DNA from: Bidens hawaiensis
Taxonomy: Eukaryota; Streptophyta; Magnoliopsida; Asterales; Asteraceae
Assembly (NCBI GenBank): GCA_021521415.1
Contig: JAIQDT010000001.1
Coordinates: 5,332,001 to 5,396,000 of the forward strand
DNA: 64,000 nucleotides
Direction of reading: 5' to 3'
Shown: positions 30,177 through 40,563 of the stretch, in pieces
Layout: every line of letters begins with the position of its first letter
Numbering within the stretch: the first letter of the stretch is position 1
Translations under genes and position numbers: made by a program
Notes under the pieces: generated by a model
Told to the model about the DNA's origin: nothing
Database searches by the model: none
Seen by the model: the letters and a program-made list of their open reading frames with translations, nothing else

Positions 30177-32708
30177 ATGTCAAATCCGTTCTACTTCATA
30201 GCATCGTCATCCAAACCGATATCCAAGACCGCATCTATCGATCCCAATGCACCTCCACTGATGAAGGCAATATGTATTATGAAATGTCATGTGGAGCCGA
30301 ACTTCAACTCGAAACCAAACCCGATGGCTTCCTCCGTTATCTCAATCGTTTGTGGGTTCCTGATCGTGATGAACTTCGTACTTTCATTCTCGACGACGCT
30401 CATATATCGTGATATTCCGTACATCCTAGTGCGGATAAGATGTACTTCGATCTTCGATCTATTTATTGGTGGCCGGGTATGAAAAAGGATGTAGCACTAT
30501 ATCTCTCAAAATGTCTTAGTTGATCAAAGGTTAAAGCCGAACATCAAAAACCTTTTGGTTTACTTGGTTATGCCTTTCGGATAAACCAATGCACCCGTGG
30601 TATTCATGGACCTTATGAACCGTGTTTGCAAACCATTTTTGGACAAATTCGTAATTGTCTTTATCGATGAAATCCTTATCTTCTCCAAGACCCAAGCCGA
30701 ACATGAACATCATTTACGTTCCATTCTCGATCTCCTAAGAAAAGAATAAATTTATGCCAAGTTCTCAAAATTTGAATTTTGGTGAAAAGTAGTTCAATTT
30801 TTGAGTCACGTCGTCAACGATAAAGGTATTCATGTTTATCCCACCAAAATCGAGGCCGTGAAAGATTTGAAAACTCCATCCACACCCACGGAATTCCGAT
30901 CTTTCCTTTATTTGGCCGGGTATTATTGGCGATTCATTCTAAACTTCTCCAAAATCACGTTACCCATCACCTCACTAACTCATAAAGGAACACCCTAAGA
31001 ATGGGGACCGAAACAAGAAGAAGTTTTCAAAACTCTAAACCACATGCTTTGCCATGCTCCCGTTTCAACCCTTCCGATGGAAACGACAACTTTGTGGTAT
31101 TTTACGATGCATCTAACCAAGGTCTCGGTTGCATTCTCATGTAACGAGGTCAAGTTATTGCATATGCCTCGAGACAACTTAAGATTCGTGAAAAGAATTA
31201 CACGACTCATGATCTCGAACTTGTTGTCGTCGTTTTCGCTCTCAAAATCTGGAGACATTATCTATATGGCACAAAATGTGTTGTATTCACCGTCATAAAA
31301 GTCTTAAACACATCTTTGAAAAAAAAAGATCTCAACATGAGACAAAGTCGAAGGGCCAAATTACTTAGTGATTACGATTGAGAAATTCGCTACCACCCGG
31401 GTAAAGCGAATGTTGTAGCCGATACCCTTAGTCGTAAAGTTAATGTCAAATCCGTTCTACTTCATAGCATCGTCATCCAAACCGATATCCAAGACCGCAT
31501 CTATCGATCCCAATGCACCTCCACTGATGAAGGCAATATGTATTACGAAATGTCATGTGGAGCCGAACTTCAACTCGAACCCAAACCCGATGGCTTCCTC
31601 CGTTATCTCAATCGTTTGTGGGTTCCTGATCGTGATGAACTTCGTACTTTCATTCTCGACGACGCTCATATATCGTGATATTCCGTACATCCCGGTGCGG
31701 ATAAGATGTACTTCGATCTTCGATCTATTTATTGGTGGCCGGGTATGAAAAAGGATGTAGCACTATATCTCTCAAAATGTCTTAGTTGATCAAAGGTTAA
31801 AGCCGAACATCAAAAACCTTTTGGTTTACTTGGTTATGCCTTTCGGATAAACCAATGCACCCGTGGTATTCATGGACCTTATGAACCGTGTTTGCAAACC
31901 ATTTTTGGACAAATTCGTAATTGTCTTTATCGATGAAATCCTTATCTTCTCCAAGACCCAAGCCGAACATGAACATCATTTACGTTCCATTCTCGATCTC
32001 CTAAGAAAAGAATAAATTTATGCCAAGTTCTCAAAATTTGAATTTTGGTGAAAAGTAGTTCAATTTTTGAGTCACGTCGTCAACGATAAAGGTATTCATG
32101 TTTATCCCACCTAAATCGAGGCCGTGAAAGATTTGAAAACTCCATCCACACCCACGGAATTCCGATCTTTCCTTGATTTGGCCGGGTATTATTGGCGATT
32201 CATTCTAAACTTCTCCAAATTCACGTTACCCATCACCTCACTAACTCATAAAGGAACACCCTAAGAATGGGGACCGAAACAAGAAGAAGTTTTCAAAACT
32301 CTAAACCACATGCTTTGCCATGCTCCCGTTTCAACCCTTCCGATGGAAACGACAACTTTGTGGTATTTTACGATGCATCTAACCAAGGTCTCGGTTGCAT
32401 TCTCATGTAACGAGGTCAAGTTATTGCATATGCCTCGAGACAACTTAAGATTCGTGAAAAGAATTACACGACTCATGATCTCGAACTTGTTGTCGTCGTT
32501 TTCGCTCTCAAAATCTGGAGACATTATCTATATGGCACAAAATGTGTTGTATTCACCGATCATAAAAGTCTTAAACACATCTTTGAACAAAAAGATCTCA
32601 ACATGAGACAAAGTCGAAGGGCCAAATTACTTAGTGATTACGATTGAGAAATTCGCTACCACCCGGATAAAGCGAATGTTGTAGCCGATACCCTAAGTCG
32701 TAAAGTTA
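30177..32708 (+). repeat. Recently duplicated adjacent monomers
   Basis: The monomers beginning at 30177 and 31443 (offset 1,266 bp) share private variants: a one-base deletion giving CCCTTCCGATGG near 31070 and 32336, CTATATGGCAC near 31261 and 32527, and GACGACGCTCAT near 30390 and 31658. Simple duplication by unequal exchange or strand slippage fits. Confidence 0.75.
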
Positions 32709-34402
32709 ATGTCAAATCCGTTCTACTTCATAGCATCGTCATCCAAACCGATATCCAAGACCGCATCTATCGATCCCAATGCACCTCCACTGATGAAGGC
32801 AATATGTATTACGAAATGTCGTGTGGAGCCGAACTTCAACTCGAAACCAAACCCGATGGCTTCCTCCGTTATCTCAATCGTTTGTGGGTTCCCGATCGTG
32901 ATAAACTTCGTACTTTCATTCTCGACGAAGCTCATATATCGTGATATTCCGTACATCCCGGTGCGGATAAGATGTACTTTGATCTTCGATCTATTTATTG
33001 TTGGCCGGGTATGAAAAAGGACGTAGCACTTTATCTCTCAAAATGTCTTACTTGATCAAAGGTTAAAGCCGAACATCAAAAACCTTTTGGTTTACTTGGT
33101 TATGCCTTTCGGATAAACCAATGCACCCGCGGTATTCATGGACCTTATGAACTGCGTTTGCAAACCATTTTTGGACAAATTCGTAATTGTCTTTATCGAT
33201 GAAGTCCTTATCTTCTCCAAGACCCAAGCGGAACATGAACATCATTTACGTTCCATTCTCGATCTCCTAGGAAAAGAACAACTTTGCCAAGTTCTCAAAA
33301 TGTGAATTTTGGTTAAAAGAAGTTCAATTTTTGGGTCACGTCGTCAACGATAAAGGTATTCGTGTTTATCCCGCCAAAATCGAGGTCGTGAAAGATTGGA
33401 AAACTCCATCCACACCCATGGAATTCCGATCTTTCCTTTATTTGGCCAGGTATTATTGGCGATTCATTCTAAACTTCTCCAAAATCACGTTACCCATCAC
33501 CGCACTAACTCATAAAGGAACACCCAAAGAATGGGGACCGAAACAATAAGAATCTTTCAAAACTCTAAAGCATATGCTTTGCAATGCTCCCGTTTCAACC
33601 ATTCCCGATGGAAACGACAACTTCGTGGTATTTTGCGATGCATCTAACCAAGGTCTCGGTTGCTTTCTCATGTAACGAGGTTAAGTTATTGCATATTCCT
33701 CGAGACAACTTAGGATTCATGAAAAGAATTACACGACTCATGATCTCAAACTTGTTGTCGTCGTTTTCTCTCTCAAAATCTGGAGACATTATCTTTACGG
33801 CACAAAATTTGTTTTATTCACCGATCATAAAAGTCTTCAACACATCTTTGACCAAAAAGATCTCAAAATGAGACAACGTCGACGTGCCAAATTACTTAGT
33901 TGTTACGATTGACAAATTCGCTACCACCCCGGTAAAGCGAATATTGTAGCTAATACCTTTAGTCGTAAAGTTAATGTCAAATCCGTTGTACTTCATAGCA
34001 TCGTCATCCAAACCGATATCCAAGATCGCATCTATCGATCCCAATGCACCTCCAATGATGAAGGCAATATGTATTACGAAATGTCATGTGGAGCCGAACT
34101 TCAACTCGAACCCAAACCCGATGGCTTCCTCCTTTTTCTCAATCGTTTGTGGGTTCCCGATCGTGATGAACTTTGTTCTTTCATTCTCGACGAAGCTCAT
34201 ATATCGTGATATTCCGTACATCCCGGTGCGGATAAGATGTACTTCGATCTTCGAACTATTTATTGGTGGCCGGGTATGAACAAGGACGTAGCACTTTATC
34301 TCTCAAAATGTCTTACTTGATCAAAGGTTAAAGCCGAACATCAGAAACCTTTTGGTTTACTTGGTTATGCCTTTCGGATAAACCAATGCCCCCGAGGTAT
34401 TC

Positions 34403-34795
34403 ATGGACCTTATGAACCGCGTTTGCAAACAATTTTTGGAAAAATTCGTAATTGTCTTTATCGATGAAGTCCTTATCTTCTCCAAGACCCAAGCGGAACA
34501 TGAACATCATTTACGTTCCATTATCGATCTCCTAGGAAAAGAACAACTTTATGCCAAGTTCTCAAAATGTGAATTTTGTTTAAAAGAAGTTCAATTTTTG
34601 GGTCACGTCGTCAACGATAAAGGTATTCATGTTTATCCCGCCAAAATCGAGGTCGTGAAAGATTGGAAAACTCCATCCACACCCACGGAATTCCGATCTT
34701 TCCTTGATTTGGCCGGGCATTATTGGCGATTCATTCTAAACTTCTCCAAAATCACTTTACCCATCACCGCACTAACTCATAAAGGAACACCCTAA
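34403..34795 (+). pseudogene. RT fragment, Ty3/gypsy, satellite copy
   Basis: 130 open codons of RT ([42 protein letters not shown]) ending at the shared TAA after GTP. It lies in the right-hand sequence group and is the second RT fragment upstream of the copia insertion. Family-level identification is secure. Function is excluded by the truncation. Confidence 0.6.
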
Positions 34796-36456
34796 GAATG
34801 GGGACCGAAACAAGAAGAAGCTTTCAAAACTCTAAAGCATAAGCTTTGCAATGCTCCCGTTTCAACCCTTCCTGATGGAAACGACAACTTCGTGGTATTT
34901 TGCGATGCATCTAACCATGGTCTCGGTTGCATTCTCATGTAACGAGGACAAGTTATTGCATATGCCTCGAGACAACTTAGGATTCATGAAAAGAATTACA
35001 TGACTAATGATCTCGAACTTGTTGTTGTCGTTTTCGCTCTCAAAATCTGGAGACATTATCTTTATGGCACAAAATGTGTTGTATTCACCGATCATAAAAG
35101 TCTTCAAGACATCTTTGACCAAAAAGATCTCAACATGAGACAACGTCGACGTGTCAAATTACTTAGTGGTTACGATTGACAAATTCGCTACCACCCCGGT
35201 AAAGCGAATATTGTAGCCGATACCCTAAGTCGTAAAGTTAATGTCAAATATGTTCTACTTCATAGCATCGTCATCCAAACTGATATCCAAGACCGCCTCT
35301 ATCGATACCAATGCACCTCCATTGAAGAAGGCAATATGTATTACGAAATGTCATGTGGAGACAAACTTCAACTCGAACCCAAAACTGATGGCTTGCTCCA
35401 TTTTCTCAATCGTTTGTGGGTTCCCGATCCTGATGAACTTTGTTCTTTCATTCTCGACGAAGCTCATATATCATGATATTCCGTACATCCTGGTGCGGAT
35501 AAGATGTACTTCGATCTTCGAACTATTTATTGGTGGCCGGGTATGAACAAGGACGTAGCACTTTATCTCTCAAAATGTCTTACTTGATCAAAGGTTAAAG
35601 CCGAACATCAAAAACCTTTTGGTTTACTTGGTTATGCCTTTCGGATAAACCAATGCACCCGCGGTATTCATGGACCTTATGAACCGCGTTTGTAAACCAT
35701 TTTTGGACAAATTCGTAATTGCTTTATCGATGAAATCCTTATCTTCTCCAAGACCCAAGCCGAACATGAACATCATTTACATTCCATTCTCGATCTCCTA
35801 AGAAAAGAACAACTTTATGCCAAGTTCTCAAAATGTGAATTTTGGTTAAAAGAAGTTCAATTTTTGGGTCACGTCGTCAACGATAAAGGTATTCGTGTTT
35901 ATCCCGCCAAAATCGAGGTCGTGAATGATTGGAAAACTCCATCCACACCCATGGAATTCCGATCTTTCCTTTATTTGGCCGGGTATTATTGGCGATTCAT
36001 TCTAAACTTCTCCAAAATCACGTTACCCATCACCGCACTAACTCATAAAGGAACACCCTAAGAATGGGGACCGACACAATAAGAATCTTTCAAAACTCTA
36101 AAGCATATGCTTTGCAATGCTCCCGTTTCAACCCTTTCCGATGGAAACGACAACTTCGTGGTATTTGCGATGCATCTAACCAAGGTCTCGGTTGCATTCT
36201 CATGTAACGAGGTGAAGTTATTGCATATTCCTCGAGACAACTTAGGATTCATGAAAAGAATTACACGACTCATGATCTCGAACTTGTTGTCGTCGTTTTC
36301 GCTCTCAAAATCTGGAGACATTATCTTTACGGCACAAAATTTGTTTTATTCACCGATCATAAAAGTCTTCAACACATCTTTGACCAAAAAGATCTCAACA
36401 TGAGACAACGTCGACGTGCCAAATTACTTAGTGGTTACGATTGACAAATTCGCTAC

Positions 36457-36461
36457 CACCC
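36457..36461. repeat. Target site duplication CACCC, left copy
   Basis: The satellite reads CTACCACCCCGGTAAAG in uninterrupted monomers. Here CTACCACCC meets the LTR, and the other side of the element begins CACCCCGGTAAAG, so five bases were duplicated on insertion. Confidence 0.95.
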
Positions 36462-36640
36462 TGTAGGTTCCCAGCCGGATCTACACGGAATATCTCGTTC
36501 TACGTAGGTGCGGAATCCCTACGTACGACGTTACGAACGTAGAAGACGATATACGTTAACACGTGATATCAATCAAAACACTGGACAACTCGTTACAACT
36601 CGATACAATACTTATTAACTAATCAAGCCGTAACCTAATG

Positions 36641-36648
36641 TTTATATA
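36641..36648 (-). promoter_or_regulatory. Putative TATA box in the 3' LTR
   Basis: The identical TATATAAA in the 3' LTR. If active it would drive transcription leftward out of the element into the satellite, antisense to the pol remnants. Confidence 0.5.
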
Positions 36649-36652
36649 ACAC

Positions 36653-36733
36653 GACAACTTCGCCTGGCATGTTCTGGCGAAGTTGTCACTAACTTTGCTT
36701 ACTCTACAAGTTCGCCTATATCTGCGAACTTGT
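36653..36733. promoter_or_regulatory. Paired palindromes in the 3' LTR U3
   Basis: Two perfect inverted repeats. GACAACTTCGCC pairs with GGCGAAGTTGTC across an 11-base loop (36653-36687). ACAAGTTCGC pairs with GCGAACTTGT across an 8-base loop (36706-36733). They lie directly upstream of the TATA box. Confidence 0.85.
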
Positions 36734-36820
36734 TAGCTAACTTCGCTTAATACAAAATACTAATCCAACTAACTCGATTACAGACACTATATACTGAACT
36801 ACTGACATCATGTACCAACA

Positions 36821-36834
36821 GACTCCCCCTTGGC
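36821..36834 (-). other. Polypurine tract
   Basis: GCCAAGGGGGAGTC on the minus strand, abutting the 3' LTR. It is the expected priming site for plus-strand DNA synthesis and has the AAGGGGGAG core common in Sireviruses. It lies seven bases after the stop codon of the additional ORF. Confidence 0.9.
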
Positions 36835-36841
36835 AGTAGCT

Positions 36842-38155
36842 TCATATCTTTATCTTCAAACACGTGTCTTGTAATCTTGAACAATCTTGGATCATTCGTC
36901 TTAAAGCATGAACTCCTTCTCGTACACATACCGAGACAACTCTTTGATATTTCTTCGCTTCGTCTTTCCAAGTAGGAATATAAAATATCTTATTCTCATT
37001 CAGCACCTGCAGATCAGCTTGAAACAAGTTCACTAGATGCATCGGATCATATACTCTCAGCAGCTCTTGTTCATCTTCATCCTCCATTACCGCTTCAGCT
37101 GTTTCACAATCTACATACCACCACTTCAGATCTTTCAGCAAATCCTTGGGCATTTGTTTCATCGGCACTTCTTTTAAACACCGGATCGGCTTATACTTCA
37201 TGATCATCCAAGGCTTGCCATCTGCTCTCAATACTCTATCTTTGTCTTCAATAAGTTTTCCCTTTTGTGGTTTCAACAGCTCGAACTTCTTCTCCTTTAT
37301 ACTTTCCTTCCAAACAATCTTCCCAATGACTCTAGCCATATTATCATCACTCCTGTTTATTAACCCCAATCTGGCTAAGTCCTTCACTTCACATTCTGGC
37401 AATGTATTCAACGATCTCAACAGCCTTTTGAAGTACTGAACACCATCATACCTTTTAATCACAAAGAGCCTCAACTGCTCATCATATATCCAGCATATAA
37501 TCCCCTTCTTCGATTCAGCATAGCCTCTGATGTTGTAACTCTTCTTGAACATAGTAGGGACCGCCGGTTTCTTCGTTTTTACGAACCACTGAGCGTAGCC
37601 TTCTTTCCATCTTGGCTGCTCTTCCCATTCTGTCTCTTCACTTCCCATATCTTTACTCATATCTGCCTTATCAACATCCGGAATCTCATGCTCCACATTC
37701 TCCTCTACTATCTCTCCCTCTTCAATATCATTATCAATAACAATCTCTGCACCAATCTTCTCTATCTCTTCAACTGGTAATACATCATCATCACCTATAA
37801 ACTCATCATCCATCTCCTCAACATCCACGACCACCACCTCATCACCTGTACCGCCCGCTGCACTTGTTGACTTCCCCTGAGATGTGGAAGTCCCAAGAGC
37901 TTGTTCAGTTCTTGGAAACTCTCCACCTGCACCTTTCGATGCATTGGGATCATCGTCTCGATCATTTCGCTTCTTAGTCCTCAGCTCATCGCCCTTACAG
38001 CTCGTCTTCCCCTGAGATGCCAAGAACTCCTTCAAAGCATCAATGATTTTGCCATGTTCTATCAGCAGGGACGACTGTATCTGATTCTCTGCTACGAGGC
38101 GTTGAATATCATGGGTCTGGATAAGATTCACCCTTGATTGTTCTGCCACGACCCG
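36842..38155 (-). pseudogene. Additional ORF downstream of pol, C-terminal part (~435 aa)
   Basis: In the same frame as the 547-aa part, separated only by TAA 38158-38156, and with no ATG at its start (the first listed codon is GTG). Heptad-like sequence (VNLIQTHDIQRLVAENQIQ) straddles the stop, suggesting one original coiled-coil protein of about 985 codons. A long acidic region (VDVEEMDDEFIGDDD, NDIEEGEIVEENVE) follows, then a probable folded C-terminus (RLFVIKRYDGVQYFKRLL, KPWMIMKYKPIRCL, DLKWWYVDCETAEAV). It stops at TGA 36844-36842, just before the polypurine tract. Function unknown. Either one nonsense mutation or stop readthrough explains the break. Confidence 0.65.
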
Positions 38156-39799
38156 TTAAAGTGCTGCTATTCGTTCTGAGTCTGATAAGGTTGTATCAAA
38201 ATCAAACCTCAGATGTGATATATCTTGAGTGTACTGAGGAGGGATTTCCAATGTAACCGGGACTTCAGAAGTAGGCGTAAACGTAACCGCAGGTGGCAAC
38301 GTAACTGACAACCCTGCAGTCGCTACAACCGTCGACTCAATAAATCTTGCCACGACCTCCGTTGGAGTAAGAGTTGGAGGTGGCAACGATACAATCTCCG
38401 GAGTCGATAGCTGGAATGTAGTGGGTGGGAGGCCGAATGCAGATGAGGTAGCCACCACGGGAACATCCGTGGCGCTTGGTCTTGTAACTTGTAATGATGA
38501 AGGGACCATTGTCATACCGGACAGTGCGGGTGGAGTGAAACGTACCACCCTTGAGCTCTCACCAGCTCCCGAACCTGCACCTATCCGTTCCCTTCTTGAT
38601 CTACGAACCAACTGATGAACTTCTTCCTCATTATCTGACTCGCTGTCATCATCGGTTCTCTTTCTTTTCCCATGAATTCGTTCTTGAGTTACCAAAATTC
38701 GTCTTGCTTCAGCCACATCATCATCAGAATCAGAATCAGCCACCGTTGTAGCTGCCCTAGTCACATTCACACTCGAAACTCTTTCCACTGAGACTTGCAC
38801 ATTTTCCTCTGGATCAACCTGATCCATATCAAAGAAGCCTTGACCACCAAATGCAGCATCAAGGTCTACATTCTCCTCCGGTGACACAACAGGAGCAGTA
38901 GGTCTAGCTTGAGGTGCTCCAGCCTGTTGTGGTTGAGGATCCCGAAACTCGTCCCCACGAGCTGGAACATACTCCGGGTTGATCAAGTACCCGAATAATG
39001 GAGTATTACGAGGACGGAGCTCAGGTTTACTCCTCGCACTGGAAGATCTGCACTGGGCGAAGATCCTTTTACTCACACTTTCTACATATCTGATTGGGCG
39101 GCGCTGAGGTAACGTTGGAGCAACGTGATTCAAGATCATCTGAATGAATCTTGGATACATGAGAAATCTCTCACGCGCCACCGCTCTTCTTTGTCGATCT
39201 ATCTCGTAGAAGACCATCTGACTAAAGCTGTAACGCTTATTGTAAGTCAGAGCAGTCATCGCCGACTGCATAGTCGCGCCCATCCCATCAGTACCAGCCT
39301 TTCTCCCTGACATGCACACTATCATCACATGCATGAGAAAGCGCCACTGGTCTAGCAAGAACCCCTTGCGTCTCTGAGTATCTCCCAAGGGACCAGAGTA
39401 TCCCATCCTCAGAAATGCACCATCTCGGAATGGAGCCACGAAATATGTCGGGTCGTCTCTCGTTTCATCTTCAAACCGCAAAGCCGCCCGGTTCTGTTCA
39501 GATGAGAACTGAACAATCTGATTGTTGACCGTTGCTCGCATAACCGGGGGCTCTACGCGACAGTCATACTCCACGGTCTGCCAAAAATCCTCAATGTTTG
39601 GCAAGGATATCAGCAGTGTTGTTGTAATCGCGTGGAATATACGCGAGCGGAGAAGAAATGTGATGATCTCGCGGAAATCATCAACACCGCTCGCATCCGG
39701 GTCTAATGTTATGTACATGTTATGACACGGGAAAAACTGTCGTTGGTTGTCTCCTCCATCATCACCACATGCGCCGCCTGCTCCAGCTACAGCAGCCAT
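38156..39799 (-). CDS. Additional ORF downstream of pol, N-terminal part (547 aa)
   Basis: Starts at ATG 39799-39797, immediately after a splice-acceptor-like sequence. Residues ~40-230 form a probable folded domain (DFREIITFLLRSRIFHAI, IEDFWQTVEYD, RFLMYPRFIQMIL). As far as I remember, similar sequences occur as extra ORFs in Asteraceae copia elements, but I cannot confirm that here. The rest is low-complexity: Pro-rich, acidic (DSDSDDD), and basic (GKRKR, VRRSRRER, a possible nuclear localisation signal). I see no signal peptide or membrane segment, so an envelope role is not supported despite the env-like position. It ends at TAA 38158-38156, and the frame continues unbroken beyond it. Confidence 0.7.
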   Translation of the reverse strand: MAAVAGAGGACGDDGGDNQRQFFPCHNMYITLDPDASGVDDFREIITFLLRSRIFHAITTTLLISLPNIEDFWQTVEYDCRVEPPVMRATVNNQIVQFSSEQNRAALRFEDETRDDPTYFVAPFRDGAFLRMGYSGPLGDTQRRKGFLLDQWRFLMHVMIVCMSGRKAGTDGMGATMQSAMTALTYNKRYSFSQMVFYEIDRQRRAVARERFLMYPRFIQMILNHVAPTLPQRRPIRYVESVSKRIFAQCRSSSARSKPELRPRNTPLFGYLINPEYVPARGDEFRDPQPQQAGAPQARPTAPVVSPEENVDLDAAFGGQGFFDMDQVDPEENVQVSVERVSSVNVTRAATTVADSDSDDDVAEARRILVTQERIHGKRKRTDDDSESDNEEEVHQLVRRSRRERIGAGSGAGESSRVVRFTPPALSGMTMVPSSLQVTRPSATDVPVVATSSAFGLPPTTFQLSTPEIVSLPPPTLTPTEVVARFIESTVVATAGLSVTLPPAVTFTPTSEVPVTLEIPPQYTQDISHLRFDFDTTLSDSERIAAL

Positions 39800-39801
39800 T
39801 T

Positions 39802-39824
39802 CTGCAACAAACAGACTAAGTTAG
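39802..39824 (-). promoter_or_regulatory. Putative 3' splice site before the additional ORF
   Basis: The sense strand reads CTAAC (branch-point-like, 39824-39820), then TTAGTCTGTTTGTTGCAG, then AAATGG, where ATG starts the additional ORF. The T-rich tract, the AG and the ~20-base branch distance fit a plant acceptor. No donor was identified with confidence. Confidence 0.5.
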
Positions 39825-39840
39825 ATAAACGTCAAGGCAA

Positions 39841-40563
39841 ATCACAAGTTCGCCTCTTACCATGAGCGAAGTTGTGATTAATTCTGTATAGGCGAAGTTA
39901 GAGGTGGGGCGAAGTTGGGAACAACTTCGCCTCAACTTGAACTTCGCCGGATAACAGTTAAGTTAAAGGACCAGGCGAAGTTAATGACAACTTCGCCTAA
40001 CCACAACATCGCCTCAAATACTGTTACATAATTAATTATAAGGCGAAGTTAAACCTCAGGCGAAGTTACGGATAACTTCGCCTAAACTGTAACTTCGCCG
40101 AATATGAATCGGCAACAGTTTAGTCTGTTCAATCGACGTGTAGTTGGTGAATTTGGAGATTGCAGATCTCGTAAAACATGTTTTTATGAAGTTCTAGACG
40201 ATCAATATGATTACGATTACGTAATAACAAGTTTGAAATTCGGGTGTTTAGGTTTCAAATAAACTAGGTCGCGAATCGGGTCAAAATACACTTTGATTTA
40301 CATCAATGACAGGGAATATACTGTATTACAACCCTACACACCTTTAAACGGATTAGAAACTGAGAAAGAAGACACAGATTGATTGATGCTATATGTTCGC
40401 TTAGGGTTACGATAAGTTCGCCGGGTTACAAGATGACAAGTTCGCTTGGTTTGAAAATAATAACCAGTTTGACCTTAAAAATCCTTTATATAGGGTCAGA
40501 GTTATACAGGCGAAGTTATGGATAACTTCGCCTATTGCAGGCGAAGTTTGGCACAACTTCGCC
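39841..40563. repeat. Cluster of GCGAAGTT / AACTTCGC palindromes
   Basis: Fifteen exact 8-mers and several longer palindromes: 39908-39931 (10-bp arms, GGAA loop), 39973-39998 (10-bp arms), 40058-40083 (11-bp arms, CGGA loop), 40508-40533 (11-bp arms, TGGA loop) and 40540-40563 (9-bp arms). A sister word AAGTTCGC also occurs (39846, 40429, 40449). The stretch 40100-40400 between the sub-clusters shows nothing I can name. Confidence 0.88.

Larger units (their letters stand above)
1..36461 (+). repeat. Ty3/gypsy pol-derived satellite array, left block
   Basis: Head-to-tail copies of a ~1,267-bp monomer. The landmark ATGTCAAATC begins at or near 1108, 2375, 3642, 4909, 6176, 7443, 8709, 9975, 11188, 12455, 13720, 14975, 16244, 17511, 18780, 20047, 21316, 22583, 23843, 25110, 26375, 27642, 28909, 30177, 31443, 32709, 33974 and 35241. 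Each monomer reads in order: RT palm/thumb ([40 protein letters not shown]), RNase H ([41 protein letters not shown]), then the INT zinc-finger region ([26 protein letters not shown]). It then jumps back to RT. The wording resembles Tekay/Del-type chromoviruses. Most copies share stops, so no working protein is expected. Transcription, if any, would be as satellite RNA. The left end lies outside the window. Confidence 0.95.
36462..36820 (-). repeat. 3' LTR of the copia element (359 bp)
   Basis: Begins TGTTGG and ends CCTACA in the element's orientation. It aligns with the other LTR except for about ten substitutions, a one-base indel and a 55-bp gap. The gap lies between direct repeats of ACACG, which suggests deletion in this copy or in its template. 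It holds the U3 palindromes and the TATA box. Confidence 0.95.

Noticed and set aside
1..36461. Treating the RT/RNase H fragments as active retrotransposon genes
   Set aside because: Each monomer lacks gag, protease, RT fingers, INT core and LTRs, carries shared stops, and shifts frame at every junction.
36842..39799. Calling the additional ORF an envelope gene
   Set aside because: The position resembles Sirevirus env-like genes, but I see no signal peptide, membrane helix or cleavage site in the translation.
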